Below, piece by piece: positions 43,101 through 53,269 of a stretch of DNA of 64,000 bases; position 1 is the first letter of the stretch; each line of letters starts with the position of its first letter. The notes beneath the pieces were generated by a model that saw only the letters and a program-made list of their open reading frames with translations, searched no databases and was not told the origin of the DNA. Where the stretch lies: the NCBI RefSeq assembly GCF_902830275.1, contig NZ_CADESW010000001.1, positions 802,036-866,035 on the forward strand, read 5' to 3'. The position numbers and the translations under genes are program-made. Source of the stretch: Burkholderia stagnalis (GTDB lineage: Bacteria; Pseudomonadota; Gammaproteobacteria; Burkholderiales; Burkholderiaceae).

Positions 43101-43391
43101 ATGAGCCTACGCCCCTTGCACGACCGAGTCATCGTGAAGCGACTCGACCAGGAAACCACCACCGCTTCCGGCATCGTGATTCCCGACAGCGCTGCGGAGA
43201 AGCCCGACCAGGGCGAAGTGATCGCGGTCGGCCCCGGCCGCAAGGATGCGGACGGCCAGCGCATCGTGCCCGACCTGAAGGTGGGCGAGCGCGTGCTGTT
43301 CGGCAAGTACGCGGGCCAGACGGTCAAGGTGGATGGCGATGAACTCCTCGTGCTGCGCGAGGAAGACATCGTCGCCGTCGTCAATCAATAA
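43101..43391 (+). CDS. groES: Co-chaperonin GroES (second copy)
   Basis: A 96-residue GroES of normal length. It starts [14 protein letters not shown], and contains the mobile loop ([14 protein letters not shown], in parts [10 protein letters not shown]) and conserved GEVIAVGPG and [13 protein letters not shown]. It forms the heptameric lid of GroEL. The ATG at 43101 is preferred to an in-frame ATG at 43062, which lies inside the CIRCE element. It is followed after 12 bases by groEL. Confidence 0.95.
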   Translation: MSLRPLHDRVIVKRLDQETTTASGIVIPDSAAEKPDQGEVIAVGPGRKDADGQRIVPDLKVGERVLFGKYAGQTVKVDGDELLVLREEDIVAVVNQ

Positions 43392-45044
<1,653 letters not shown>

Positions 45045-45072
45045 CGGGCGCGACGCGATAACGCGCTAATGC

Positions 45073-45106
45073 AACGCGTGACGACTTGCGTCGTCACGCG
45101 TTTTTT
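45073..45106 (+). terminator. Intrinsic terminator of groESL
   Basis: AACGCGTGACGAC (45073-45085) and GTCGTCACGCGTT (45090-45102) make a perfect 13-bp stem with a TTGC loop, running directly into six T (45101-45106), 28 bases after the groEL stop. Confidence 0.93.
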
Positions 45107-45248
45107 GTTGGTTCTTCGCGGAATTCCGTGGATGCCGCTTGCCGATCCGCTTCGGCCAACCGCACTTCCGCAAAGCAGCCATATATTCGGTGCAGGATCC
45201 TCCAACGCTTGTTCGAACAGTCAGGACACCCGCGTATCGATTGGATTG

Positions 45249-45677
45249 CTATGCGTGTCGCTTGGGGTTCCACGCTTTGTGCACGAACTCAAGACGGTTG
45301 CCGTCGAGGTCGGCGACGTTGGCGGCGTAGTAGCCGGGGGCGAAGTAGGTACGATCCGCCGGTTTCCCCTCGTCGATACCGCCAGCTTTGATTGCAGCTG
45401 CGTAGGCAGCGTCGACCAGCTCATTGGTATCGCAGACGATCCCGAGGTAAAGCCCGGTCTCGCCGGGCTTGCGTTTTCGTAGCCAGATGCTTGATCCAAC
45501 CCCCTCTCCCTTGCCGTACACATCGTCACCGATGCCGTAAAGATCAGGGACGCCCTCCGGGCCCGAAGCAGAGTCGTAGTTGCCGAATATTCTCCAGCCG
45601 AGTGGCTTCAAGGCCTCGGAGTAGAAGATCAGTGACTTTTCGATGTCGGTGACTGAGATGTAAACGTGGTCGATCAT
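45249..45677 (-). CDS. VOC-superfamily (glyoxalase-like) protein
   Basis: A 142-residue protein with the vicinal oxygen chelate fold: MIDHVYISVTDIEKSLIFY start (metal His in the first strand), ALKPLGWRIFGNY, GLYLGIVCDTNELVDAAY and the terminal AANVADLDGNRLEFVHK, whose Glu is a typical metal ligand. Function among dioxygenases, isomerases and resistance proteins cannot be told. Codon use is visibly less GC-biased than in neighbours. Confidence 0.82.
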   Translation of the reverse strand: MIDHVYISVTDIEKSLIFYSEALKPLGWRIFGNYDSASGPEGVPDLYGIGDDVYGKGEGVGSSIWLRKRKPGETGLYLGIVCDTNELVDAAYAAAIKAGGIDEGKPADRTYFAPGYYAANVADLDGNRLEFVHKAWNPKRHA

Positions 45678-45796
45678 TGGGTCGCCTTCGACGTGGATGG
45701 GTACTGTCCGTGCCTCACTATATTCGACGGATGAGTATCCATACTCATGCCGCGCATGTGGGGCAGAGACATCACTGCATCAAAGCCGGGCACGGA

Positions 45797-47245
45797 TCAG
45801 GGTTGACGTTTGCCACGGCCGCCAGCGGGTTTGCCGGCCGGCTTGCGTGAACCCGCAGCCGGCTTGCCGGCGGGTTTGCTGCTGCGTGGTTTTTGCACGC
45901 TGAAGGGACTACCGCCGGACAAACTCTTGCCTTTACCCGCGCCGACAGCGCGCTGCGCCGCAGGCTTGCGCTTGTTTTCGCCGCCTTGCGGGCGCGGTTT
46001 GTTGCCGTGTACCTGCGCGGAACCCGGCGCAGCTTGCGGCACCTTGGGCTTCTTCGGCTTCTTGGGTTTCTTGATCAGTTGCCCCGTCGCGCTGGTTTCC
46101 GGCACGCGGTGTTCGGCTTCGAAACCCGGCTCTTCTTCGCGGGGCAGCGTTTGCCGGATCAGCGCTTCGATCGCGGCCAGTTGCGGCGCTTCGTCGGCGC
46201 ACACCAGGGACACCGCCACGCCGCTGGCGCCCGCGCGGCCGGTGCGGCCGATACGGTGCACGTAGTCCTGCGCCACGATCGGCAGGTCGACGTTGATCAC
46301 CAGCGGCAGATCGTCGATATCCAGCCCGCGCGCAGCCACGTCGGTGGCGACCAGCATCTGGACTTCGCCCGCCTTGAAGCGCTCCAGCGCACGCAGGCGC
46401 GCGGGTTGCGGTTTGTCGCCGTGGATGGTGTCGACCGCATAGCCCGCGTCGTCCAGCATGGCCGCCAGGTAATCCACGCCCTTGCGGGTCTTGACGAACA
46501 CCAGCGCGTGATCCCAGTTGTTTTCTGCCACGAGGTGCATGAACAGATCAGGCTTGTTCCTTTTATCGACCGGCACCACCCACTGCTTGATCTTGCTGGC
46601 CGTGGCATTGGGCGGGCTGACGCTGATATTGACCGGGCCGCGCAGAATGCCCGCCGCCATGGTGCGGATTTCATCGGAAAATGTGGCGGAGAACAGCAGC
46701 GTCTGGCGCCGGGCGGGCAACGCGGCAAAGACGGCGTCGAGTTCGCGCGCAAAGCCCAGATCCAGCATGCGGTCGGCTTCATCCAGCACCAGCGTTTGCA
46801 CCTGATCGAACTGCACCGCGTTCTGGCGATTGAGATCCAGCAAGCGGCCCGGCGTGGCAACGAGCACATCCACGCCCTTGCGCAGCTTCATCATCTGCGG
46901 GTTGATGCTCACACCGCCGTAGGCAGCGAGAAATCGCAAGTCGAGGCCTTTGCCGTAAGCGATGAAGCTTTGCAGCACTTGTTCGGCCAGTTCACGCGTA
47001 GGCACCAGCACCAGCACGCGCGCGCGGTTGCTGGACACCGCCGGGCCGTGCTGCACCAGCCTTTGCAGCAGCGGCAGCGCAAAACCCGCCGTTTTGCCCG
47101 TGCCCGTCTGCGCCGCGGCCATGATGTCCTTGCCGCCGAGCACGGCAGGAATCGCCTTGGCCTGCACCGGCGTAGGTGTCTGGTAATTGAGATCCTGCAC
47201 ATTACGCAGCAAGGGATCGATCAGGCCAAGCGAGGCAAAGGACAT
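45797..47245 (-). CDS. rhlE: DEAD-box ATP-dependent RNA helicase, RhlE type
   Basis: A 482-residue helicase. Motifs in order: Q-motif (YQTPTPVQAKAIP), I AAQTGTGKTA, Ia PTRELAEQV, Ib TPGRLLDL, II VLDEADRMLDLGF, III FSATFSDEI, IV VFVKTRKG, V ATDVAARGLDIDDLP and VI HRIGRTGRAG. A basic Lys/Pro/Gly-rich tail (~375-482) should bind RNA. Known RhlE proteins act in ribosome assembly and RNA decay. The ATG at 47245 gives the usual MSFASLGL start. GC is lower than in most of the window. Confidence 0.9.
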   Translation of the reverse strand: MSFASLGLIDPLLRNVQDLNYQTPTPVQAKAIPAVLGGKDIMAAAQTGTGKTAGFALPLLQRLVQHGPAVSSNRARVLVLVPTRELAEQVLQSFIAYGKGLDLRFLAAYGGVSINPQMMKLRKGVDVLVATPGRLLDLNRQNAVQFDQVQTLVLDEADRMLDLGFARELDAVFAALPARRQTLLFSATFSDEIRTMAAGILRGPVNISVSPPNATASKIKQWVVPVDKRNKPDLFMHLVAENNWDHALVFVKTRKGVDYLAAMLDDAGYAVDTIHGDKPQPARLRALERFKAGEVQMLVATDVAARGLDIDDLPLVINVDLPIVAQDYVHRIGRTGRAGASGVAVSLVCADEAPQLAAIEALIRQTLPREEEPGFEAEHRVPETSATGQLIKKPKKPKKPKVPQAAPGSAQVHGNKPRPQGGENKRKPAAQRAVGAGKGKSLSGGSPFSVQKPRSSKPAGKPAAGSRKPAGKPAGGRGKRQP

Positions 47246-47360
47246 GGGCGTGTTCCGGGCTAAAACCGCAATTCTAGCGGTTACCGCGCGGATGGCCCCG
47301 CGCACGTCCATGGTCGAAAGGATCGACGTTGAAAGAACCCCAACAATCCGGAATCCGAAT

Positions 47361-48083
47361 TCAATCCGGACAGCCGAGCTTCGTGGCCAGTTCGCCCAGA
47401 TCATCGACCTCGAAATCCCACGCGTCTGCCGCGCGCAGGTCCGTGGTCTGGTTCGGCCCGTGTTCGGTCGGCCGCTTGACGAAGGCGGTCGTCAGGCCGC
47501 ACCGCCGCGCCGCGCCGAGATCGCCGTTATGGGCCGCGACGAGGCACACCTCGGCCGGCGCGAGGCCGAGAATGTCCACGGTGTCGATGTACACCTGCGG
47601 CGACGGCTTGTACATGCGCACCACTTCCGCGCCGAGAATCGCATCCCACGGCAGGCCGGCCCGCTTCGCGATATCCACCATCAGGCGGATGTTCCCGTTC
47701 GACAGCGGCGCGATGATGAAACGCAGCTTCAGGCGCGACAGCGCCGCGACGGAATCCGGCCATGGGTCCAGGCTGTGCCACCCGAGGTTGAGTGCGTCGA
47801 CCTCCGCGTCCGGCGCGCCGGCAATCCCGTGCCGCTCGAGCACGCGGACCAGGTTCTCCCGGTGCAGCACGTCGAGCCGCACGAATGGCCGGCGTCCGCT
47901 GCGGATTTCCTCCATCGCCGGCCCGTACTCGAGCCGCCACGCATCCGCGAACGCAAACGGGTCGAGCCCCGGCGCGTGACGATTCAGAAACGGCGCCGCC
48001 GCGCGCGCAACGCCGCTTCGCCAGTCGACGACCGTTCCGAACACGTCGAACACGAGGGCCTTGATTGCGGTGGAATGCGTCAT
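47361..48083 (-). CDS. Haloacid dehalogenase type II
   Basis: A 240-residue HAD-superfamily enzyme. Motif I is VFDVFGTVVDWR with nucleophile Asp13; motif II Ser is in IIAPLSNGN; motif III Lys is in MYKPSPQVY; motif IV is VAAHNGDLGAAR. The overall pattern matches L-2-haloacid dehalogenases, which hydrolyse 2-haloalkanoates to hydroxyacids. Other small phosphatases of this superfamily cannot be excluded. It lies downstream of the encapsulin operon terminator, same strand. Confidence 0.85.
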   Translation of the reverse strand: MTHSTAIKALVFDVFGTVVDWRSGVARAAAPFLNRHAPGLDPFAFADAWRLEYGPAMEEIRSGRRPFVRLDVLHRENLVRVLERHGIAGAPDAEVDALNLGWHSLDPWPDSVAALSRLKLRFIIAPLSNGNIRLMVDIAKRAGLPWDAILGAEVVRMYKPSPQVYIDTVDILGLAPAEVCLVAAHNGDLGAARRCGLTTAFVKRPTEHGPNQTTDLRAADAWDFEVDDLGELATKLGCPD

Positions 48084-48118
48084 TGATCCGATCCTCCAGC
48101 AGCAACAGTAGAAATGGC

Positions 48119-48146
48119 GATTGCCGGCCCGAAGGGGCCGGCAATC
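48119..48146 (-). terminator. Terminator hairpin after the encapsulin operon
   Basis: GATTGCCGGCCC (48119-48130) and GGGCCGGCAATC (48135-48146) form a perfect 12-bp stem with a four-base loop, 58 bases past the cysteine desulfurase stop. On the minus strand it is followed by GCCATTTCT, a weak T tract. Confidence 0.6.
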
Positions 48147-48204
48147 GAAGCGGATTCACGCTACGTCGAAATCCGCCGACGAGCAAGTCGTTTGCGTCCG
48201 CGGT

Positions 48205-50226
48205 TCAACGCCGCGCCGCCAGCCTGCGCACCACCCGCACCAGCGCATCGACCTCGTCGCAGGTGTTGTAGAACGCCAGCGATGGCCGCACCGTCGCCTC
48301 GAGCCCGAAGCGCCGCAGGATCGGCTGCGCGCAGTGATGCCCCGAGCGCACCGCGATGCCCTCTTCGTTCAGCGCCTGCCCGACCTCCTCGGTCTCGTAG
48401 CCCTTCAGCACGAACGACAGCACGCTCGCCTTGTCGCGCGCCGTGCCGACCAGCCGCACGCCCGGCACCGGCGCGAGCACGCTCGTCGCATACGCGAGCA
48501 GGTCGTGCTCGTAGCGCGCGATGTTCTCGATGCCGATGCGGCTCACGTAGTCGAGCGCCGCGCCGAGCCCCACCGCGTCCGCGATGTTGCCGGTGCCGGC
48601 CTCGAAACGGTTCGGCGGCGGCTGGAACACGGTGCGCTCGAACGTGACGTCCGCGATCATGTTGCCGCCGCCCTGCCACGGCGGCATGTCGTCGAGGATC
48701 GCGCGCTTGCCGTACACGACGCCGATGCCGGTCGGCCCGTAGATCTTGTGCCCCGAGAACACGAAGAAATCCGCATCGAGCGCCTGCACGTCGACCCGCA
48801 GGTGCGAGATCGACTGCGCGCCGTCGACCAGCGCCTTCGCGCCCGCGCGGTGCGCAAGCTCGACGATCTCCTTCACCGGCACGACCGTGCCGAGCGCGTT
48901 CGACACCTGCGTGACGGACACGATCTTCGTGCGGTCGCTGAGCAGCTTGCGATACTCGTCGAGCAGCACCTGCCCCGAATCGTCGACCGGGATCACGCGC
49001 AGCTTCGCGCCCTTCTGCGCGGCAAGCTGCTGCCACGGCACGATGTTCGCGTGATGCTCGAGATGCGACACGACGATCTCGTCGCCCTCGCCGACGTTCT
49101 GCACGCCCCACGTCTTCGCGATCAGGTTGATCGCCTCGGTCGTGCCGCGCACGAACACGATCTCGTCCGGCGACGCCGCGCCGATGAAGCGCCGCACCGT
49201 GTCGCGCGCGTGCTCGTACGCGTCGGTCGCGCGGCCCGCGAGCGCGTGCGCGGCGCGGTGGATGTTCGAGTTCTCGTGCGCATAGAAATACGCGAGCCGG
49301 TCGATCACCGCCTGCGGCTTGTGCGTCGTCGCCGCGTTGTCGAACCAGATCAGCTGCTTGCCGTTCACGCGCTCCTGCAGGATCGGGAAATCGCGGCGGA
49401 TCGCGTTCACGTCGAACGGCGGATGCGCGCCGCCCGCGAGCGTGTGCGGCTCGGCGGCCCGCGCATCGTCGACGAAGTAGCGCGGGGTCGCGCCTTGCGA
49501 CGCAGGCTGGGCCGGCGCATGGCGGTTCAGCGCGAGCAGCTCGCGCAGCGCGTCGTCGCCGGGCAGCCCGAACGCCTCCGGCGATGCAATGCCGTTCGTC
49601 GGCACGACGATGTCCTGCGGCGTCGCCTGCCAGCCTTGCAATGCGCCGTCGGTGAAGTAATACGGCGAAGGCGCGGCAGCAGGCGAGGTTTCGTTCACCG
49701 CGGCCGCCGCCTGCGGCACGCCGAGCGCCGCGCCGCCGACGCGCGGCTCGAACGCGGGCGCGATCGATACGACGCTGTCGGGCAGGCCGTTCTGCGCGGC
49801 CGCGTGCGGCGCGAGCGCCGGTGCGCGATTGCCGAGCGACAGCACGTGCGTCGGCGCGGACGGCGCGAGATTCGCGCCTGCCACCTTGCCCAACGCCTTG
49901 TCCTGCAGCGCGAGGCCCGGCACGCCGGTGCCCGTGCCGCCCGGGCCCGCGAGCGGCGAACCGGCCGGCGCGGGGTTGCTCACCGACGCGAGGATCGGCG
50001 CGGCCGCCGGCAGCGCCGACGGCACGCCGCCCACCGCGCCGCTGCCCGCCGACACGCCGGGCGCGGTGGCCTGCCCCGGCGGCGTCGAGAAGAATTCGGA
50101 CGCGAGCCGCGCGAGCGTCGCCGGGTCGGGCAAGCCCGCCGGCAGCGGCGCATGCGGCAGCGCGCCGGCGCCGGGCAGCTCGCCCGCCGGCCGCCCGGGA
50201 TTAACGGTAGGTGTCGGGATAGTCAT
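48205..50226 (-). CDS. Family 2A encapsulin cargo: cysteine desulfurase
   Basis: A 673-residue protein in two parts. Residues ~1-240 are a Pro/Ala/Gly-rich, probably disordered extension with small conserved-looking islands (LPDPATLARLASEFF, PYYFTDGALQGW, PRYFVDDARAAEPH); such extensions direct this enzyme into the shell. Residues ~245-673 are a SufS-like PLP enzyme: PLP Lys494 in SGHKIYGPTG, catalytic Cys632 in VRSGHHCAQP, and EHHANIVPWQQ. It removes sulfur from cysteine. The ATG at 50226 lies inside the shell gene, 26 bases before its end, implying coupled translation. Confidence 0.92.
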   Translation of the reverse strand: MTIPTPTVNPGRPAGELPGAGALPHAPLPAGLPDPATLARLASEFFSTPPGQATAPGVSAGSGAVGGVPSALPAAAPILASVSNPAPAGSPLAGPGGTGTGVPGLALQDKALGKVAGANLAPSAPTHVLSLGNRAPALAPHAAAQNGLPDSVVSIAPAFEPRVGGAALGVPQAAAAVNETSPAAAPSPYYFTDGALQGWQATPQDIVVPTNGIASPEAFGLPGDDALRELLALNRHAPAQPASQGATPRYFVDDARAAEPHTLAGGAHPPFDVNAIRRDFPILQERVNGKQLIWFDNAATTHKPQAVIDRLAYFYAHENSNIHRAAHALAGRATDAYEHARDTVRRFIGAASPDEIVFVRGTTEAINLIAKTWGVQNVGEGDEIVVSHLEHHANIVPWQQLAAQKGAKLRVIPVDDSGQVLLDEYRKLLSDRTKIVSVTQVSNALGTVVPVKEIVELAHRAGAKALVDGAQSISHLRVDVQALDADFFVFSGHKIYGPTGIGVVYGKRAILDDMPPWQGGGNMIADVTFERTVFQPPPNRFEAGTGNIADAVGLGAALDYVSRIGIENIARYEHDLLAYATSVLAPVPGVRLVGTARDKASVLSFVLKGYETEEVGQALNEEGIAVRSGHHCAQPILRRFGLEATVRPSLAFYNTCDEVDALVRVVRRLAARR

Positions 50227-51133
50227 GGTACTTGCCGATTTCGACGTCTTCGAGGACAGCCAGCGCATCCGGCGAGTGGACCGCGAGCGAGCAATACAGC
50301 GAGATCAGGTACGACGCGATCGCCTGGTTGTTGATCCCCATGAAGCGCACCGACAGCCCCGGCCCCTGCTCGCCCGCGACGCCCGGCTGGTAGAGGCCGA
50401 CCACGCCCTGCCGCTTGTCGCCGACGCGCAGCAGCAGGATCTTGGTCTTGCCGTCCGCGACCGGCACCTTGTCCGACGGGATCAGCGGAATGCCGCGCCA
50501 CGTGAGGAACTGCGAGCCGAACAGGCTGACCGTCGGCGGCGGCACGCCGCGCCGCGTGCATTCGCGGCCGAACGCGGCGATCGCGAGCGGATGCGTGAGG
50601 AAGAACGCCGGCTCCTTCCACACCTTGGTCAGCAGCTCGTCGAGATCGTCCGGCGTCGGCGCGCCCGTCAGCGGGAACACGCGCTGCTCGTCGGTCACGT
50701 TCGCGAGCAGGCCGTAGTCGGGGTTGTTGATCAGCTGGCTTTCCTGCAGCTCCTTGATCGTCTCGATCGTCAAGCGCAGCTGTTCCTTGATCTGGTCGTG
50801 CGGGCTGCTGTAGAGATCGGAGATTCGCGTATGCACGTCGAGCACCGTGCTCACCGCGTTCAGGAAATACTCGCGCGGCTGCTCCTCGTAAGGCACGAAC
50901 GTGCGCGGCAGGATGCGCTCGTCCTCCAGCTGCGTGCACGCGGCGCGCACCGCCTCCGGGTTCTTCACCTGGTTCAGGCGGTAGATGCCGGCCTCGACCG
51001 GCACCCATTGCAGCAGGTGGGTCAGCCAGCGCGGCGTGATCGTGGACAGCTGGGGTACGGTCTTGGTGGCGTTCGCGAGTTGGCGGGCGGCGTGATCGCT
51101 CAGCGCAGCCGAGCCGCTTACTACGGTCGACAT
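50201..51133 (-). CDS. Family 2A encapsulin shell protein
   Basis: A 310-residue HK97-fold shell protein of encapsulin family 2A (no cyclic-nucleotide-binding insert). Typical blocks: QLANATKTVPQLSTITPRWL (in parts), LPWV-like VPVEAGIYRLN, FVPYEEQPREYFLNAVST, DYGLLANV, TPDDLDELLTKVWKEPAFFL (in parts), ECTRRGVPPPTVSLFGSQF, FMGINNQAIASYLISLYCSLAV (in parts) and a DVEIGKYHDYPDTYR end. Related shells assemble as 60-mers and enclose cysteine desulfurase; stored elemental sulfur has been reported. It follows the XRE gene by 144 bases and overlaps the cargo gene. Confidence 0.93.
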   Translation of the reverse strand: MSTVVSGSAALSDHAARQLANATKTVPQLSTITPRWLTHLLQWVPVEAGIYRLNQVKNPEAVRAACTQLEDERILPRTFVPYEEQPREYFLNAVSTVLDVHTRISDLYSSPHDQIKEQLRLTIETIKELQESQLINNPDYGLLANVTDEQRVFPLTGAPTPDDLDELLTKVWKEPAFFLTHPLAIAAFGRECTRRGVPPPTVSLFGSQFLTWRGIPLIPSDKVPVADGKTKILLLRVGDKRQGVVGLYQPGVAGEQGPGLSVRFMGINNQAIASYLISLYCSLAVHSPDALAVLEDVEIGKYHDYPDTYR

Positions 51134-51216
51134 GTGTGGCTCCGGGTTCTAAAGATGAAAAACGGGATTGCTTATGACGCTGGGTGATTATCGGAAGCGC
51201 GCACCTGCCGGCTCAA

Positions 51217-51234
51217 CATGCTATAGCCGGCATG
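51217..51234. promoter_or_regulatory. Candidate operator upstream of shell gene
   Basis: CATGC (51217-51221), TATAGCCG and GCATG (51230-51234) form an 18-base dyad between the XRE gene and the shell gene. The word CTATAGCCG recurs at 53041-53049 in front of the rhodanese gene. It could be the site of the XRE protein encoded in the operon. Confidence 0.25.
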
Positions 51235-51277
51235 CCGCGCAATCGATGGGGGAAACGGGGCGGCGCGGCGCGCGCCG

Positions 51278-51508
51278 TCAGGCGGCGAACGCGTCGGGCG
51301 CGCCGGGCAGCAGGGTCGCGATCGACACGTCGAACGCCCGCGCGATCTTGTCGGCGGTGACGATCGACGCGATCGCCTCGCCGCGCTCGATCTCGCCGAC
51401 GTACGAACGGTTCAGCCCGGCATGCTCGGCGAGCTGCTCCTGCGACCAGGTGCGCGCCTCGCGCATCCGGCGCACGGTCGTGCCGAAACGATGGATCAGG
51501 TCGCTCAT
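51278..51508 (-). CDS. XRE-family HTH regulator in encapsulin operon
   Basis: A 76-residue protein that is almost entirely a Cro/CI-type helix-turn-helix: FGTTVRRMREARTWSQEQLA, EHAGLNRSYVGEIERG and TADKIARAFDVSIATLLPG mark the five helices. The start codon overlaps the acetyltransferase stop by four bases (ATGA). It lies between biosynthetic and shell genes and is likely the local regulator of the operon. No toxin partner is present. Confidence 0.85.
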   Translation of the reverse strand: MSDLIHRFGTTVRRMREARTWSQEQLAEHAGLNRSYVGEIERGEAIASIVTADKIARAFDVSIATLLPGAPDAFAA

Positions 51509-52473
51509 GACGCCGCCTGCTCGACGGGAATCCGCTCGGCCGGCGCGCGCGGCGCCTGCGACGCCTGCGATGCGTTCAGCCCTTCGCTGCGCAGCACGGC
51601 CTGCGTGATGTTCGCGCCGGGCGGCACGTCCTGCGTGAGCCACACGTTGCCGCCGATCACCGCGCCGCGCCCGATCGTCACGCGGCCGAGGATCGTCGCG
51701 CCCGCATAGATCACGACGTCGTCCTCGACGATCGGATGGCGCGCGAGGCCTTTCTCCAGATGGCCGGCCGCGTCGCGCGGGAAGCGCTTCGCGCCGAGCG
51801 TCACCGCCTGGTACACGCGCACGCGCTCGCCGATGATCGCGGTCTCGCCGATCACGACGCCCGTGCCGTGGTCGATGAAGAAGCCGCCGCCGACGCGCGC
51901 GCCCGGATGGATGTCGATGCCCGTCTCCGCATGCGCCTGCTCGGCGATGATCCGCGCGAGCAGCGGCAGGCCGAGCCCGTACAGCTCGTGCGCGAGCCGG
52001 TGATGGATCATCGCGAGGATGCCCGGGTAGCACAGCAGCACCTCGTCGACGCTGCCGGCCGCCGGATCGCCGTGGAACGCCGCGAGCACGTCGCTGTCGA
52101 GCAGGCGGCGGATCTCCGGCAGCCGCGCGGCGAACGCCTGCACGGCCGCGGATGCCGGTTCGTCGGCCGGCGCGTCCGCGTTGCGCTGGCGCGCCGCGTA
52201 GCGCAGCTCCAGCATCACCTGCGCGAGCAATGCGTTCAGCGCCGCGTCGAGCGCGTGGGCCACGTAGAAGTTCTCGCTTTCCTGGCGCAGGTCCGGCGGG
52301 CCGAGCCGCATCGGAAACAGCACGCCCTTCAGCGCGCCGACGATCTGCGCGAGCGCTTCGCGCGCCGGCAGGTCGCGGCCGCCCGGCTCCAGCGAGCGCC
52401 GCTGCTTTTCCCGCCACGCGCGGCGCTCGGCCTGCAGCGATTGAACGATGTCGTCGATGTCGAATGCGGCCAC
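51505..52473 (-). CDS. Serine O-acetyltransferase (EpsC/CysE type)
   Basis: A 322-residue enzyme forming O-acetylserine from serine and acetyl-CoA, the direct precursor of cysteine. An N-terminal helical region (~1-190) precedes the left-handed beta-helix of hexapeptide repeats (~190-290), with the catalytic segment DIHPGARVGGGFFIDHGTGVVIGE (in parts DIHPGA, FIDHGTG, VVIGE) and NVWLTQDVPPGA. Longer than standard CysE and of the EpsC group. It sits 28 bases after the rhodanese gene and overlaps the XRE gene, so sulfur assimilation is encoded with the nanocompartment. Confidence 0.9.
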   Translation of the reverse strand: MAAFDIDDIVQSLQAERRAWREKQRRSLEPGGRDLPAREALAQIVGALKGVLFPMRLGPPDLRQESENFYVAHALDAALNALLAQVMLELRYAARQRNADAPADEPASAAVQAFAARLPEIRRLLDSDVLAAFHGDPAAGSVDEVLLCYPGILAMIHHRLAHELYGLGLPLLARIIAEQAHAETGIDIHPGARVGGGFFIDHGTGVVIGETAIIGERVRVYQAVTLGAKRFPRDAAGHLEKGLARHPIVEDDVVIYAGATILGRVTIGRGAVIGGNVWLTQDVPPGANITQAVLRSEGLNASQASQAPRAPAERIPVEQAAS

Positions 52474-52501
52474 TGTCGCTTCTCCCCGTATCGGCCTTGT
52501 T

Positions 52502-52972
52502 TCAGTCCTGCGCCCACGGCAAGCCGTGAAAGCGCCAGCCGTTGCGGCTGCCGCGGCGCTGCTGTTCGTCCAGGTCGCCCTCGAAGCCTTCGAGCACGTT
52601 GAACACTTGCGTGAAGCCGGCCTTCGCCGCCGCCTCGGCGGCCTGCGCCGAGCGGTTGCCGCTGCGGCACAGCAGCAGGATCAGCGCGTCCTTGCCGGTT
52701 TTCGCTTCCAGTTCGCGCACGAAGCGCGGGTTGCGCGTGAGGCTCGTGCCGGTCGCCCACGGCACGTGCAGCGTGTCCGGCACATGGCCGACGAACTTGC
52801 GCTCTTCGGCGGTACGCACGTCGACCAGCAACGCGTCGCCGGCCGAGAACAGCGCCCACGCGATGTCGGGCGCCACGCCGCCCGCATAGGGCGCGCCCGC
52901 GGCCGCTGCGGCAGCGCGGGCGTCGTCGAGCGCTTGCCGGGCTGCGGTTCGTTCTTCCACTGCATATGTCAT
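52502..52972 (-). CDS. Rhodanese-domain sulfurtransferase
   Basis: A 156-residue single-domain rhodanese. The active loop is LLCRSGNRSA with Cys102; DALLVDVRTAEERKFVGHVP (in parts LLVDVRTAEE and GHVP) is the usual N-terminal signature. It transfers sulfane sulfur from persulfides. The ATG at 52972 has AAGGAG six bases upstream. As first gene of the operon it supplies a likely sulfur acceptor or donor for the desulfurase packaged in the shell. Confidence 0.9.
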   Translation of the reverse strand: MTYAVEERTAARQALDDARAAAAAAGAPYAGGVAPDIAWALFSAGDALLVDVRTAEERKFVGHVPDTLHVPWATGTSLTRNPRFVRELEAKTGKDALILLLCRSGNRSAQAAEAAAKAGFTQVFNVLEGFEGDLDEQQRRGSRNGWRFHGLPWAQD

Positions 52973-53110
52973 GACGTCTCCTTGTCGGTTCGTCCGATCA
53001 AAAACGCTGGGATATGCGGCCGGTGCAGCTTGCATGCTGTCTATAGCCGTCAGCGCCACTATGCGAGCGCGTGCGGGGATGCAGAACCAATAAAAATTCA
53101 TTTCCTAATC
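52973..53110 (-). promoter_or_regulatory. Upstream region of the encapsulin operon
   Basis: This AT-richer gap precedes the rhodanese gene. On the minus strand it reads AGGAAATGAATTTTTATTGG near 53103-53083, then CGGCTATAGACAGCATGC (53049-53032), where TATAGA is a possible -10. CTATAGCCG (53041-53049, plus strand) is shared with the gap before the shell gene. CysB-type control of the AT tract is possible but unproved. Confidence 0.3.
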
Positions 53111-53269
53111 AGCGCCGGATGAATTGCTATCGCGGTTGTGCGCTATCGGGCGGATTGGTGCGGTTTGTCGCGCAGCCTGCGAGGCGCGCGTCGGGTGCCG
53201 AGGCACCGACGCGGAAAGGGAGAACGGGGGAAGAATGTCGGCGCGCCGGACGGCGCGTCGTGATGGAAA

